A stretch of DNA of 38,658 nt from an uncultured Robiginitomaculum sp. (GCA_938015875.1 CALLXE010000053.1:1-38658); one strand, 5' to 3'. Shown: positions 16,056 through 25,053, counted from the first letter of the stretch. The notes: generated by a model from the letters alone, not told the origin. Numbers and translations: made by a program.

Positions 16056-16301
16056 ATGGAAGACATACTCGGATTGATGATCCCAATTATCGCCATCGTA
16101 ATGGGCATTGGCTACGGCATGCTGAAATCCTATTTCAAGCATAAAGAAAGAATGATGGATCATATGAGCGGCGACCAAATCGCCGAACTGGAACGCATGT
16201 CCCGCGTTGCCGATATTCTAGACCGCCGCGTCAACGTGCTGGAAAGCATTCTTGATGACGAAGTCCCAAGCTGGAGAGATCAAGATGACAAAACGATATA
16301 A
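16056..16301 (+). CDS. pspB: Phage shock protein B
   Basis: This 81-residue protein has one N-terminal transmembrane helix (ILGLMIPIIAIVMGIGYGML) and a cytoplasmic coiled coil (LERMSRVADILDRRVNVLESIL), the PspB layout and length. PspB senses membrane stress with PspC and relieves PspA inhibition of PspF in enterobacteria. Its 3-prime end overlaps the pspC start by 17 bases, so the two are translationally linked. Confidence 0.93.
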   Translation: MEDILGLMIPIIAIVMGIGYGMLKSYFKHKERMMDHMSGDQIAELERMSRVADILDRRVNVLESILDDEVPSWRDQDDKTI

Positions 16302-16761
16302 AAACAGATTTGACCGCGCCATGAATGATGACAATTGGGGCGATGGGAAATATGAAAACGTTGAATATACAGATGACGTCCCCCACCGCCTGCGCCGCAA
16401 TAAAATTGATGGCGTGATCGGCGGCGTTTGCTCCGGCATCGGTGATTATACGGGTCTTGATCCGATTATCGTCCGTATTGCCACCGTAATCGCATTCTTT
16501 GTGACCGGCAGTCTTATCTTCTGGCTCTATATCGGTCTTTGGATATTTGTCCCAAAAGACCAACGCGCCCCATATCGCCGCGAGCATAAATCCCGCAAGG
16601 AACAAAAACGGGTCATCGAAGCCGCGGCGCCGCGCGGGCCCGCCTTTCGGGATGTAAAATCAAAATTCCGGTCATTAGAGGCGCGCCTTGCCGATATGGA
16701 GCGGGCGATAACATCGAGCGATTGGCAGCTTCGGCGCGATTTTAAAGATCTGGAACGCTAA
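16285..16761 (+). CDS. pspC: PspC-domain envelope stress protein
   Basis: This is a 158-residue protein with a PspC domain: RLRRNKIDGVIGGVCSGIGDYTGLDPIIVRI, followed by a hydrophobic pair of segments ending LYIGLWIFVPK. The C-terminal cytoplasmic tail is basic and helical (FRDVKSKFRSLEARLADMERAI). The N-terminal 35 residues are an extra acidic region. GGAGAG precedes the ATG at 16285, inside the end of pspB. It is a partner of PspB in signalling to PspA. Confidence 0.93.
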   Translation: MTKRYKNRFDRAMNDDNWGDGKYENVEYTDDVPHRLRRNKIDGVIGGVCSGIGDYTGLDPIIVRIATVIAFFVTGSLIFWLYIGLWIFVPKDQRAPYRREHKSRKEQKRVIEAAAPRGPAFRDVKSKFRSLEARLADMERAITSSDWQLRRDFKDLER

Positions 16762-16802
16762 GCCTAAGGGCAAGCGGACCGGTCATAAAAGAGAGAGATA
16801 TT

Positions 16803-17030
16803 ATGACATTCCCAAAATCTTTAAAATACGTCGCCGCATCCCTGATCGCGCTTGCCGTGCTCGGGGCCGCTGCCCTGCCGTCGTCAGGGGGCGGTGCGGA
16901 GCTGGCTTTAGGCCCGATCTGCATCACCGCCGGCGGTGAGCAGGGCGGTGTGAAAGCGGAACTGCGCAAGGGGACAGACTTCAGGCTGACCGTTACGCCC
17001 GGCCGTAAACTGCGCATAAATTTTAAGTAA
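16803..17030 (+). CDS. Small secreted protein of the psp operon
   Basis: This 75-residue ORF has a GAGAGAG ribosome site and a Sec signal-like N-terminus (YVAASLIALAVLGAAALP). The remainder is a short, probably beta-rich domain (ICITAGGEQGG, DFRLTVTPGRKLRINF). I do not recognise it. It lies between pspC and the GIN-like gene with short gaps, so it is probably co-regulated by PspF. Confidence 0.68.
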   Translation: MTFPKSLKYVAASLIALAVLGAAALPSSGGGAELALGPICITAGGEQGGVKAELRKGTDFRLTVTPGRKLRINFK

Positions 17031-17052
17031 ACTAAAACTGCGAAAGATTGCC

Positions 17053-18051
17053 ATGACATATTTAAAAACAAAATTCCTTTCCTGCGCCGCGAGCGCTGCA
17101 GCATTTACTGCGACGATGATGATCGCGGCCCCGTCTGCAAGCGCGGCAGAGTTCAGCGCACTGGAAATTACAAATTTCATCGGCAGGATAGAGGTGCAAA
17201 CCGGGCCGAACTTTGCCTTGGAGATTACGCAGGAAGCCCGCACCAAAAATATCAGCTATGAAGATACGGGACGCAGTCTGTCAATTGACGGCAATGTCCG
17301 GCGTCCAAGCTCTAAGGGCTGTAAGGGATATTACGGAAACCTGTCTTGGAGCACAGACACGTCAGAGACAAGAAAACAATTCGGCGGTTATAAAAATTTG
17401 GAAGATTATCCGCAATTGACAATTACGGCGCCGGAAAGTCTTGTTCTGAATATATCAAATTCAATTATTTTCGGCAGCGCCGGCAACGTCGCCGCAGTCA
17501 ATCTTTCTGACAGCCATTGCAGCCGTTTTGACATCGGCAATGTGACCGATTTTCTGGTTATGGATATCGGCGGCAGCGGGGCATTCGATATCGGAGATGC
17601 GGGCCGCGCAGACATAAATGTCAGCGGCGCAGCGCAAGCCGGTGTTAAATCATCCGGCGCGACAGCGCTCTATACATCCGGAAGCAGTGACGCCGAAATC
17701 GGACAGATCAACGGAAATGTAACCCTTGGCGCGTCAGGAAGCTCCGATATAGAAATCGGCAATGTGGCCGGCACCGTTGATGTTAACACGTCCGGTTCTT
17801 CCGATGTTCGTATTGACTCTGTCTCCGGGCCTTTGAAAGTCGGATCGTCGGGCAGCAGCTCTGTCCAAATTGAAGACGGACGTGCCCTTACCGCCGTCAT
17901 GAGGGCGAGCGGCAGCGCGGACATTGCTTTTGACGGAACAGCGCAGAGCGCTGATCTTTCCGCAGGCGGCGCGTCAAGCATCTCAATTGATCGCGTCACA
18001 GGTGATGTTCAAACCCGCACCTCCGGCAGCGCCGATATTGACGTCAATTAA
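17053..18051 (+). CDS. GIN/toastrack-like (DUF2807-type) secreted beta-repeat protein
   Basis: This 332-residue protein has a signal peptide (MMIAAPSASAA). From about residue 190 there is a regular series of about 20-residue units with SGSSD or SGSAD at each turn (TSGSSDAEIGQINGN, ASGSSDIEIGNVAG, TSGSSDVRIDSVSG). This is the repetitive beta-solenoid pattern of DUF2807/DUF4097 toastrack domains. Such domains are known to associate with PspC in stress operons of other bacteria, which fits the location here. It probably sits in the periplasm or on the cell surface as an adaptor or sensor. It converges on the following gene, with a four-base overlap of stops. Confidence 0.85.
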   Translation: MTYLKTKFLSCAASAAAFTATMMIAAPSASAAEFSALEITNFIGRIEVQTGPNFALEITQEARTKNISYEDTGRSLSIDGNVRRPSSKGCKGYYGNLSWSTDTSETRKQFGGYKNLEDYPQLTITAPESLVLNISNSIIFGSAGNVAAVNLSDSHCSRFDIGNVTDFLVMDIGGSGAFDIGDAGRADINVSGAAQAGVKSSGATALYTSGSSDAEIGQINGNVTLGASGSSDIEIGNVAGTVDVNTSGSSDVRIDSVSGPLKVGSSGSSSVQIEDGRALTAVMRASGSADIAFDGTAQSADLSAGGASSISIDRVTGDVQTRTSGSADIDVN

Positions 18052-18635
18052 AGGCGCAAGCCGCCGGCCGAGCTTTTATGAGACAGAGTGTGCGCGATCA
18101 GATCGATCACGATTTTTACGCCAATCAGCATAAGCATAGCGGGCAATGGCGAGCCGAGGCTCTCAACGAGGGCCGCGCCGGCCAATATGACGATATGCAA
18201 GACAATGACCCGGGCGTAAGGCCGGGCCATTTGCGCTTTGGCGGAGCGCCCGTCAAATTCTCTGCCGCCAATATAGTTGACAATAAACGACAGAATATGA
18301 CTGCCGGTCATAACCAAAACGGTGAGAAATAAAATGCCCCCCGGCAGAAGCGCAGACAGCGTTGTGCCGCCGGCTAAAAGCTCGAAGACAAAAACGCCGT
18401 GAATGCCTGTGAACATGCCGTAGTGTAAGGCAAAAAACAGGCTCAGGCCGATCCCGCTTTTTCCGCTGCCATTAGTCATCCACATTTTTGGCAAATTTAG
18501 AACACCGATGATGACGTTTTCAAACCAGTACAGAACAATCACGCTGCCAATATCCCAATTCCACCAGATTACGCCGGCCACCGGAATCAAATTGGCGAGG
18601 ATTAAAACGAGCGCAGACAGGCGAAGCGGAAACAT
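18048..18635 (-). CDS. DUF6498-like multi-span membrane protein
   Basis: This 195-residue protein has about five to six hydrophobic segments. It contains WWNWDIGSVIVLYWFENVIIGVLN and FFALHYGMFTGIHGVFVF, which resemble the DUF6498 family of unknown function. ATG at 18635 is chosen because it overlaps the mnmC stop as TAATG. The longer frame upstream lies inside mnmC. It is probably expressed with mnmC. No enzymatic role can be inferred. Confidence 0.8.
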   Translation of the reverse strand: MFPLRLSALVLILANLIPVAGVIWWNWDIGSVIVLYWFENVIIGVLNLPKMWMTNGSGKSGIGLSLFFALHYGMFTGIHGVFVFELLAGGTTLSALLPGGILFLTVLVMTGSHILSFIVNYIGGREFDGRSAKAQMARPYARVIVLHIVILAGAALVESLGSPLPAMLMLIGVKIVIDLIAHTLSHKSSAGGLRL

Positions 18636-20458
18636 TATGGCGCCGTGCGTTTTGGCTGTGGGGATAATTTTAACATAACAGATTTTGCCACAGGCAACGG
18701 GTCTTTGCAAAGCGCGCTGACCAAAGCTTCCGCAATCAGGGGGGCATGGACAAAGCCGCGCCCGCCAAGGCCGGTCAGTACAGATAGGCGCGGCGCAATC
18801 TGCCCCGCGCGGGGCACCGAGTCCGGCGTTGTAACGCGCACGCTTGCGCGGCTTTCAAGAACGGCTCCCGGGATGCCGCCAATCGCCTTGAAGGCGGAAA
18901 TATTCGCCGCGTCATCCTCCGGCTGCAGGGCGGAAGATACATAGCGGTGGCTGCGTTCATGGGTTACGCCCAGCACGACTTCGCATTTAGAGGTGGCCGA
19001 GCTTAGCGGGATTGCATAGCCGCCATAATTTACCGGAGCTTTGATGGATTGCGGGCTTTGGCATACGGTGACTTGCCCGCGTTGATAGCCGGGCGGCACA
19101 CCAATATCGAAATCCCCGGCATCTAACAGCGTTTCGATCTGCGCGCCGGCGCAGAGATAGACATGGGTGCCGGCCGCAATGATTGCGCCTGTCTCATCTT
19201 TAACGGCTAGGGTGCCGTTGTCACAATACTCTAAGCCCTCCGCCCGCGCGCAAATGCGCTCTGCGCCGGTCATCCATTGCGCGGTAATTTCCCGCGGCCT
19301 TATGGTCAAAGCACGGCCAAACCACAGCCCGCTGTCACGCGGCGCTATCGCGGTTTTATCGCTCATCATATCAGCGCTGAGAGGCAATAGGTCTGCCGCC
19401 GGCAAAACGGCTTGGTCGGCCAGTTTTTCAAATCGCTCAGCGGTCTTCTCCGTCAGGGCATATTGCGCGACGCCGGTCGAAATCACCGCCGGCCCCTCAT
19501 AAGCCGCGCGGGCATAGAGATAGGCGGCGAGGTAAAATCGCGACTCCGGTCGGTCCTGTAAATCCAGACGGGGCTTTATGACCGCCGCCGGGTTACCGCT
19601 GGCGCGGCTGTCATCATCGGGGTCTATGATAATCGGCGTGATGCCGCGCGCCAGAAAACTGCGTGACAGGGCCGCGCCGGCAATGCCCGCGCCGACGATG
19701 ACGGGCCGAATATCCGGCGTTGCGTTGTCCCGAACGCCGGGTTTTTTCGCCTGTAGCCTGTGCCGTTTTCGCCCGAAACCGTCCAATTTTTCGACGTCAA
19801 ACCCGGCCGTCATCAGAGCGCGGCGTACGTCTCCGGCCACAGTGAAGGTTCCGATCTGCGCGCCCGGGGCAGACATATCAAAGACGGATTGCAGAACGTC
19901 TTGCGTCCACATATCCGGATTTTTCGCCGGCGTGAACCCGTCCAGAAACCAGGCGTCTGCGCTTAGGGTTAAATCCCCGAGGGCGTTGCTGACGTCATCA
20001 TGGCAAAGGGTCAGGGTGACGCCGCCTTCAAATTCCAAGCGGTGGATGCCGCGCACCCGGCCCGGCCAATTTGCGATCAGCGCTTTTGACAGTTCAGATA
20101 ATTCCGGCCAAGCCGAAAGGGCGCTTTGCAATTGTTCGACGTCCAGCGGAAAGCCTTCTATGCTGACAAAATGCAGCCGCGCCTTTGGCCCCGGACGCCG
20201 GGCTTTCCACATTTGCCACGCGGCCAGAAAGTTCAGGCCCGTGCCAAAGCCAAGCTCGCCGATCGTATAAACGTCCCGCCCGGCCCAGTTGCCCGGCAGG
20301 CCGCAAGCTCTGAGATAAACTTCGCGGGTTTCTTCAAGGCCATTATCGACGGAGAAATACACATCATCAAACCGCGTACTGACCGGCATGTCTGTGCGGG
20401 CCGGGTCAAGCCGGGCGGCCGGCGTGGCGGTTAATGGGGTCGGAGCGCGCGAATTCAT
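18635..20458 (-). CDS. mnmC: Bifunctional tRNA mnm5s2U34 biosynthesis protein MnmC
   Basis: This is a 607-residue fusion. The N-terminal MnmD methyltransferase domain has SAM motif GELGFGTGLNF at about 67-77 and the catalytic-site DGFTPAKNPDMW at about 173-184. The C-terminal FAD-dependent oxidoreductase has the dinucleotide motif VIVGAGIAGA at about 253-262 and the late GLGGRGFVHAPLIAEAL. It removes the carboxymethyl group and methylates the modified wobble uridine of certain tRNAs. Both halves seem intact, and the order matches canonical MnmC. It diverges from the WecG-type gene with a 69-base spacer. Confidence 0.94.
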   Translation of the reverse strand: MNSRAPTPLTATPAARLDPARTDMPVSTRFDDVYFSVDNGLEETREVYLRACGLPGNWAGRDVYTIGELGFGTGLNFLAAWQMWKARRPGPKARLHFVSIEGFPLDVEQLQSALSAWPELSELSKALIANWPGRVRGIHRLEFEGGVTLTLCHDDVSNALGDLTLSADAWFLDGFTPAKNPDMWTQDVLQSVFDMSAPGAQIGTFTVAGDVRRALMTAGFDVEKLDGFGRKRHRLQAKKPGVRDNATPDIRPVIVGAGIAGAALSRSFLARGITPIIIDPDDDSRASGNPAAVIKPRLDLQDRPESRFYLAAYLYARAAYEGPAVISTGVAQYALTEKTAERFEKLADQAVLPAADLLPLSADMMSDKTAIAPRDSGLWFGRALTIRPREITAQWMTGAERICARAEGLEYCDNGTLAVKDETGAIIAAGTHVYLCAGAQIETLLDAGDFDIGVPPGYQRGQVTVCQSPQSIKAPVNYGGYAIPLSSATSKCEVVLGVTHERSHRYVSSALQPEDDAANISAFKAIGGIPGAVLESRASVRVTTPDSVPRAGQIAPRLSVLTGLGGRGFVHAPLIAEALVSALCKDPLPVAKSVMLKLSPQPKRTAP

Positions 20459-20527
20459 AGCCTGCCTATAGCGCGGCGCGCCGGCCTTATAAACGAAATT
20501 TTAGCGGGTCCGGTCTATCAGGGCGAT

Positions 20528-21343
20528 ATGACACAAAGCCTTGCCAATGACATGAAAACAGATCGCCGCGCGCAAAGTCGGTTATCCCCGGATCAACGCC
20601 GCGCGCCGCGCGCCATCGACTTTGTCGGGACGCGGTTTAACCTGCTGACGATAGCGGCGACGGCGCAGCGCTGCGAAGACGCCGGGCAGGGGCCATTTCG
20701 CTATGTGGTCACGCCCAATGTCGATCATATTGTGCGGCTGCATAAACAACCCGAGGCTTACCGCGATATTTGGGACGGGGCGTGGCTGTCGGTTTGTGAC
20801 AGCCGGATTTTGCAATTACTGGCCAAATTTTCCGGCCTTGATATTGCGGTGGTTCCCGGCTCTGATCTGACGGCGCATTTATTCGGCGCGCATATAAAAC
20901 CCGATACGCCGATCAATATTATCGGCGGGGATAATGACGTGATTACCTCTGTCAAAGCGCGCTATGGTTTAACAAACGTCACCCTCCACCGCCCGCCCAT
21001 GGGCCTTCGGAGCAATCCGGAGGCGATAGAGGCCTGCGCAGATTTTGCGGTGGCCAATCCGGCGGATTACACCTTTATATGCGTCGGCAGCCCGCAAGGC
21101 GAAATGGTCGCCGCCGCGATAGCCGCGCGCGGCAATGCCAAAGGCGTTGGGTTATGCGTGGGCGCGTCTCTGGATTTTCTGGCAGGCAAGCAAGTGCGCG
21201 CGCCGAAATGGATGCAAAACGCCCGCCTGGAATGGCTCTACAGATTACTGCAAAATCCACGGCGTATGTATAAGCGCTATCTGGTCGAAGGCCCGAAAAT
21301 ATTCCTGATTTGGATGAAATGGCGCAAAGTGTCTAAGGCTTAA
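20528..21343 (+). CDS. WecG/TagA/CpsF family glycosyltransferase
   Basis: This is a 271-residue GT26-type enzyme. The motif VVTPNVDHIVRLHKQP contains the catalytic-type Asp (about residue 66). FICVGSPQGEMVAAAI and VGLCVGASLDFLAGKQVRAPKWMQNARLEWLYRLLQNP complete the family signature. These enzymes transfer N-acetylmannosamine(-uronate) or similar sugars to lipid-linked GlcNAc in surface polymer synthesis. It may act in the same surface-glycan pathway as the CapD-type gene at 3783-5675, though the two are 15 kb apart. It converges with mrp, with overlapping ends. Confidence 0.92.
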   Translation: MTQSLANDMKTDRRAQSRLSPDQRRAPRAIDFVGTRFNLLTIAATAQRCEDAGQGPFRYVVTPNVDHIVRLHKQPEAYRDIWDGAWLSVCDSRILQLLAKFSGLDIAVVPGSDLTAHLFGAHIKPDTPINIIGGDNDVITSVKARYGLTNVTLHRPPMGLRSNPEAIEACADFAVANPADYTFICVGSPQGEMVAAAIAARGNAKGVGLCVGASLDFLAGKQVRAPKWMQNARLEWLYRLLQNPRRMYKRYLVEGPKIFLIWMKWRKVSKA

Positions 21344-22424
21344 ACGCCTTTAAGAAATTATCCGCAATCGCGTCAAAGGCTCTGGCCTGGGGGCTGTCAC
21401 CGGTGGCAATCGGCACGCCTGCGTCTCCGCTCTCTCTGACGGCCATGTGAAGGGGGGCTTCCCCCAGGAATGGCACGCCGAGTTTAGTCGCCTCGTCGCG
21501 CGCGCCGCCGGAGCCGAAAATGTGATGGGAACTGCCGCAATCCGGACAGATAAAGACGCTCATATTCTCTACAATGCCGGCAATGAGGATATCGACTTTT
21601 TCAAACATCAACACGCCTTTTCGCGCATCAGCCAGGGCCAAATCCTGCGGCGTGGAGACGATAATCGCGGCCTTGGGCTTTATGTCTTGGGCCAGCCCCA
21701 ATTGTGCGTCGCCTGTGCCGGGCGGCATGTCGATAATCAGGTAATCTAAATCGCCCCAGCTTACATCCCAGAGCATCTTGCTCATCGCGCCCTGAACCAT
21801 CGGCCCGCGCCACACCACCGGCCCGTCATCCGGCGTCAGATAGCCAATGGACATAGTCGAAATGCCGTGGGCGGTCAGCGGCGTAATCATGCGCCGGCCT
21901 TTATGTTCGCCTGTGCTTGCCTGCGCGCCGTGAAGCCCGACAAGACGCGGCAGAGACGGCCCGTGAACATCCGCGTCCAGGAGGCCGACCTTCAGCCCGC
22001 CCTTCGCCAGAGACACAGCCAGATTAACCGCCGTTGTCGATTTGCCCACGCCGCCCTTGGCGCTGGAAACGGCGATCACATGTTTAATATCCGCGTCCCC
22101 TTGCGCGCCGTCCGGGCGGCGGGCTTGGTGAGGCTGCACAGGGCGCTTTCCGGCAGCTTGCGTGAGTTGCGGCGCAGGCTTGTGCGCCGTCATAATCACG
22201 TCGGCGCGGCTCACCCCGTCCATAGCGGCCAGAATAGCCTCGGCCTGCGCCCGCACCGGCTCATATTGCGCGGCTTTGGCGGGATCAATCAGCAAGACCG
22301 CCCGTACGTGGCCGTCTTTATGGGCAATATCGCCGAGCCGGCCGGCGGCGATAATATCCGTGCCCGCCACCGGATCGATGACGGCTTTTAAGGCGCTCAG
22401 GGCTTTTTTCTCAGAATAAGTCAT
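21333..22424 (-). CDS. mrp: Mrp/NBP35 family P-loop Fe-S carrier protein
   Basis: This is a 363-residue ApbC/Mrp protein. An N-terminal DUF59/MIP18-like domain (about 1-80) is followed by a Pro/Gln-rich linker. The deviant Walker A KGGVGKST lies at 123-130 after AVSSA, with LLDADVHGPSLP and IDMPPGTGD following. The cluster-binding CPDC motif is at 293-296. It carries and inserts Fe-S clusters. Its 3-prime end overlaps the end of the convergent WecG-type gene by 11 bases. Confidence 0.96.
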   Translation of the reverse strand: MTYSEKKALSALKAVIDPVAGTDIIAAGRLGDIAHKDGHVRAVLLIDPAKAAQYEPVRAQAEAILAAMDGVSRADVIMTAHKPAPQLTQAAGKRPVQPHQARRPDGAQGDADIKHVIAVSSAKGGVGKSTTAVNLAVSLAKGGLKVGLLDADVHGPSLPRLVGLHGAQASTGEHKGRRMITPLTAHGISTMSIGYLTPDDGPVVWRGPMVQGAMSKMLWDVSWGDLDYLIIDMPPGTGDAQLGLAQDIKPKAAIIVSTPQDLALADARKGVLMFEKVDILIAGIVENMSVFICPDCGSSHHIFGSGGARDEATKLGVPFLGEAPLHMAVRESGDAGVPIATGDSPQARAFDAIADNFLKAFKP

Positions 22425-22460
22425 AGGCGGGATATAGGGCAGGGGGGCGCGATATGAAAG

Positions 22461-22949
22461 CTAATCAAAGCGCCCGCGCACTGTATCTTTCTTAATCGCT
22501 CCGGCGGCAAAGACCCGCCCGTTCATCACGGCGTAAACTCCGGCCGGCAAGGTCTGCGCGGCAATCACTGCGCCGCCCACATTAAACCCGGCGTCTGATT
22601 TACCCAAGGAAAACGGCCGCATCGCTCCGGTCAGGATAACGGTTTTATCGCCGGTCTTGCCGTCTAAACAGGCCGCCGTCTTATCCATTGTCCCGGTGCC
22701 GTGGGTAATGATAACCGCGTTTTCGCCGGCGGCGTTTACCGCGTCCAGTATCGCTGCGCGATCCGCGTCATCCATGTCCAGACTGTCTTTTTGCAAAAGC
22801 GGGATCAGCCGCGCCTGCGGCCCGCGCCCGATCGCCAATACGCCGCCCATATGAGAGCTGCCATCGTCCGGAAAGCCAAGGCCTTCGGTAAATGTGTCAT
22901 GCACTTTATCCAGCGTCCCGCCGGTAATAATAATCGCCAAATTTTTCAT
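22461..22949 (-). CDS. Single-domain asparaginase-like protein
   Basis: This 162-residue protein matches only the N-terminal catalytic lobe of type I/II L-asparaginases. It has ITGGTLDK with the first catalytic-type Thr at residue 12, and THGTGTMDKTA, where family members usually have HGTDTM-ET. It ends without the C-terminal domain that contributes to the intersubunit active site. Asp is replaced by Gly in HGTGTM, so classical activity is doubtful. It may be a reduced member of a short asparaginase-domain family rather than a broken gene, since the frame is clean and the end is natural. It is divergent from panD across 153 bases. Confidence 0.82.
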   Translation of the reverse strand: MKNLAIIITGGTLDKVHDTFTEGLGFPDDGSSHMGGVLAIGRGPQARLIPLLQKDSLDMDDADRAAILDAVNAAGENAVIITHGTGTMDKTAACLDGKTGDKTVILTGAMRPFSLGKSDAGFNVGGAVIAAQTLPAGVYAVMNGRVFAAGAIKKDTVRGRFD

Positions 22950-23102
22950 AAGCCGCTCATAGCCGCTTAAGCCGCCGCCGTCCGGTCAGGACTGCCCTGC
23001 AATAACGCATAGCCCGGTCCGAAAGCTATGCAAAAAAGCCCCTTCGAATGTTTGCCCCCCGCCCCCATATAGATTAAGAGGGCCGGCAATAAGGAGGCAT
23101 GT

Positions 23103-23462
23103 ATGCTCGTAACGATGATGAAAAGTAAAATCCACAGGGCCCGCGTGACCCAAGCGGATTTGCATTACGAAGGCTCGATTTCTATCGACAAAGACCTGCT
23201 GGCCGCCTCCGACATTATGCCCAATGAACAGGTCGATATTTTAAACATCACCAATGGCGAGCGCTTTACGACTTACGCCATCGAAGCCCCGGCCGGATCA
23301 AAAACCTTCGGCCTGAACGGCGCTGCCGCCCGCCGCGTGCAAATCGGCGACCGCATTATCATCATCACCTATTGCCAAATGGAACAAGATAAAGCGCGGA
23401 CGTATAAGCCCAATGTCGTCATGCTTGATGAGCATAATGAGCTCTACACGCCGGGCGGCTGA
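23103..23462 (+). CDS. panD: Aspartate 1-decarboxylase precursor
   Basis: This 119-residue pyruvoyl-dependent enzyme makes beta-alanine from L-aspartate for pantothenate and CoA. The self-cleavage site Gly24-Ser25 in [10 protein letters not shown] is intact, as are [23 protein letters not shown] and [16 protein letters not shown]. An AAGGAGG ribosome site lies five bases before the ATG. A terminator follows 35 bases after the stop. Confidence 0.97.
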   Translation: MLVTMMKSKIHRARVTQADLHYEGSISIDKDLLAASDIMPNEQVDILNITNGERFTTYAIEAPAGSKTFGLNGAAARRVQIGDRIIIITYCQMEQDKARTYKPNVVMLDEHNELYTPGG

Positions 23463-23495
23463 TGGGTTCAGTCATAACAGCTTAATTTAAATAAA

Positions 23496-23525
23496 GCGGC
23501 TCTTGATTTCGGGGGCCGTTTTTTG
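23496..23525 (+). terminator. Rho-independent terminator after panD
   Basis: Stem CGGCTC / GGGCCG (with a T-G pair) and a nine-base loop are followed by six T, 35 bases after the panD stop. Confidence 0.75.
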
Positions 23526-23608
23526 TTGGGGCGGGGGGAAGGCGCCAAATAACCCTAAGTGCCTGCGGGATTCTCAGGGCTGTAAAAACGGGGCCCCATG
23601 ACCCTTAT

Positions 23609-23941
23609 TCAATCGGAACCCGGGCCTGTTTTAATCAGATCAGCATACAGGCCCCACGCATAAGTGATAATGTGCGGTCCCGCATGTAGTTTTGATAACA
23701 TAGAGCAGAGGGCGTTTTCTTCTTGAGAATATGGCCACGAAAAACCAAAATGTGAAGCGGCGCTTGCACAGCCGGCTGCGCTTTCCGCTGCATCATAGTA
23801 AAAATCCCAATCGGATTGATCTTCAATCAAAAACCGCACTTCATCGACGCGGGAAAATCCGCTGGTAGGAAATTCATAAGGATAAAGCATTGCAGGTGGC
23901 AGCGGTGTCGGCTTTACAATGTTCATAATCAAAGCCAACAT
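23609..23941 (-). CDS. Hypothetical acidic protein
   Basis: This is a 110-residue protein starting MLALIMNIVKPTPLPP, with GAGG eight bases before the ATG. It is rich in aromatic residues (FGFSWPYSQEE, WDFYYDAAE, YAWGLYADL) and has two cysteines. No signal peptide, membrane segment or known domain is seen. The AT-richer composition upstream and lack of a partner gene give no functional clue. Confidence 0.6.
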   Translation of the reverse strand: MLALIMNIVKPTPLPPAMLYPYEFPTSGFSRVDEVRFLIEDQSDWDFYYDAAESAAGCASAASHFGFSWPYSQEENALCSMLSKLHAGPHIITYAWGLYADLIKTGPGSD

Positions 23942-24243
23942 TTCGAATTCCTCAGTTTAAATTACCGTTCACAGACTTCGGGCGTTTACGATAGGTTCAT
24001 ATCGAAACGGGGTGTCTGTCCGACATGTTGAACGCTTGATCTCAACAATAAATTTGCGATAATTCGAAGTTAAGGTGCAGGGCATGAACAGAAATTGAAT
24101 GGAAGCATGGAGCCTTAAGACGCAATAAAAATTATAATTACAGTGAAAAATTTACGCTGACAGTTACCAAAACATCCGCCCTCTCTCGACCCAAAACCCA
24201 AAAACAATATCCTCACCTCCAAATCCCGGCGTAGCTTACCCTT
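23942..24243. other. Intergenic region, no gene seen
   Basis: About 300 bases, AT-richer than the surroundings, lie between divergent genes. I see no convincing ORF, terminator or RNA gene. Confidence 0.4.
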
Positions 24244-25053
24244 ATGAAAGCCCGCGTCTCAATTTATACTCCTGAGACTCCGCCCGATACGGCGGGGCTT
24301 TTGGGTGTTTATTCGCGGCTGATTGTGATGGTGAAAGTCCTTGCGTCTGTCGGGGATTTTTCCGGGGTTTTGGATACGGCATTGAAATTGCGCCGCGCGG
24401 CGAAAGCTTTGACGACGGCGCGGGCGCGGGCTGCGGCGATTGACAGAAAGTGGAAAATGCTGCTTTGCCCCGCGTGGCGAGAGCGGGTAATTTCGGATTT
24501 GGGCGGACGACATAAGCTGCGGCTTTGGGATGCGGCGATGAAGCGGGCGATTGTGCGGGAACATGACCATAGCAGGCTTTGGAAGCCCACGCCGCCGGAG
24601 CCGCTCGCGCAAATTGATACGCCCGAAAAAGACGCTGCCCGCATGGCGGAAACAGACCGCCGTGACCATATCCGCAAATGTGCCGGGGCCTGCGCTAATC
24701 CCCAAATCCTCAAAGACCCGTTTCGGGTTGACCAAGACGGCTTGTTTCGCCTCCCGCCCGTTCCGCGCAATATGTCCGGAGCCGGGCGGAGCCATGCGTC
24801 CCCGCAAGACTACACCTATGAGCCGCGCCGGCTCACAAAGCTCTCCGGATATGCTGCGCCCGCCATGATTTGGCCGGCCGAGATTTACGCCGTGGAGCGT
24901 ATGGAAGCGCAGCGCGCAGGCCGCGCGCCGGCGTTTGCTTTGGGAAAAACGCCCGGGGCGAAACGCCGGCCGGCGCGGCGCTTCGCCGGATCACGGAAAA
25001 AGCTGCGCGGTCGCAGCAGGCCCGTCCGGCGGCGGATTTACGCGCCGCCTTAA
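24244..25053 (+). CDS. Hypothetical basic protein
   Basis: This is a 269-residue ORF with good third-position GC. Its N-terminal half is helical (LALKLRRAAKALTTARARAAAIDRKWKMLLCP). The middle is aromatic and Pro-rich. The C-terminal tail is strongly basic (KRRPARRFAGSRKKLRGRSRP), suggesting nucleic-acid or membrane contact. No signal peptide or known domain is apparent. The ribosome site is weak. Long frames on the opposite strand exist, but this strand has the more natural amino-acid composition. It could be specific to this lineage. Confidence 0.6.
   Translation: MKARVSIYTPETPPDTAGLLGVYSRLIVMVKVLASVGDFSGVLDTALKLRRAAKALTTARARAAAIDRKWKMLLCPAWRERVISDLGGRHKLRLWDAAMKRAIVREHDHSRLWKPTPPEPLAQIDTPEKDAARMAETDRRDHIRKCAGACANPQILKDPFRVDQDGLFRLPPVPRNMSGAGRSHASPQDYTYEPRRLTKLSGYAAPAMIWPAEIYAVERMEAQRAGRAPAFALGKTPGAKRRPARRFAGSRKKLRGRSRPVRRRIYAPP

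Noticed and set aside
19578-20270. Plus-strand 230-codon frame inside mnmC
   Set aside because: mnmC has all family motifs in the opposite frame; this frame is a composition artefact.
24259-24807. Minus-strand frames over the basic protein gene
   Set aside because: Arg/Pro-rich composition and no signal, domain or ribosome site; the plus frame is more protein-like, though with only moderate confidence.
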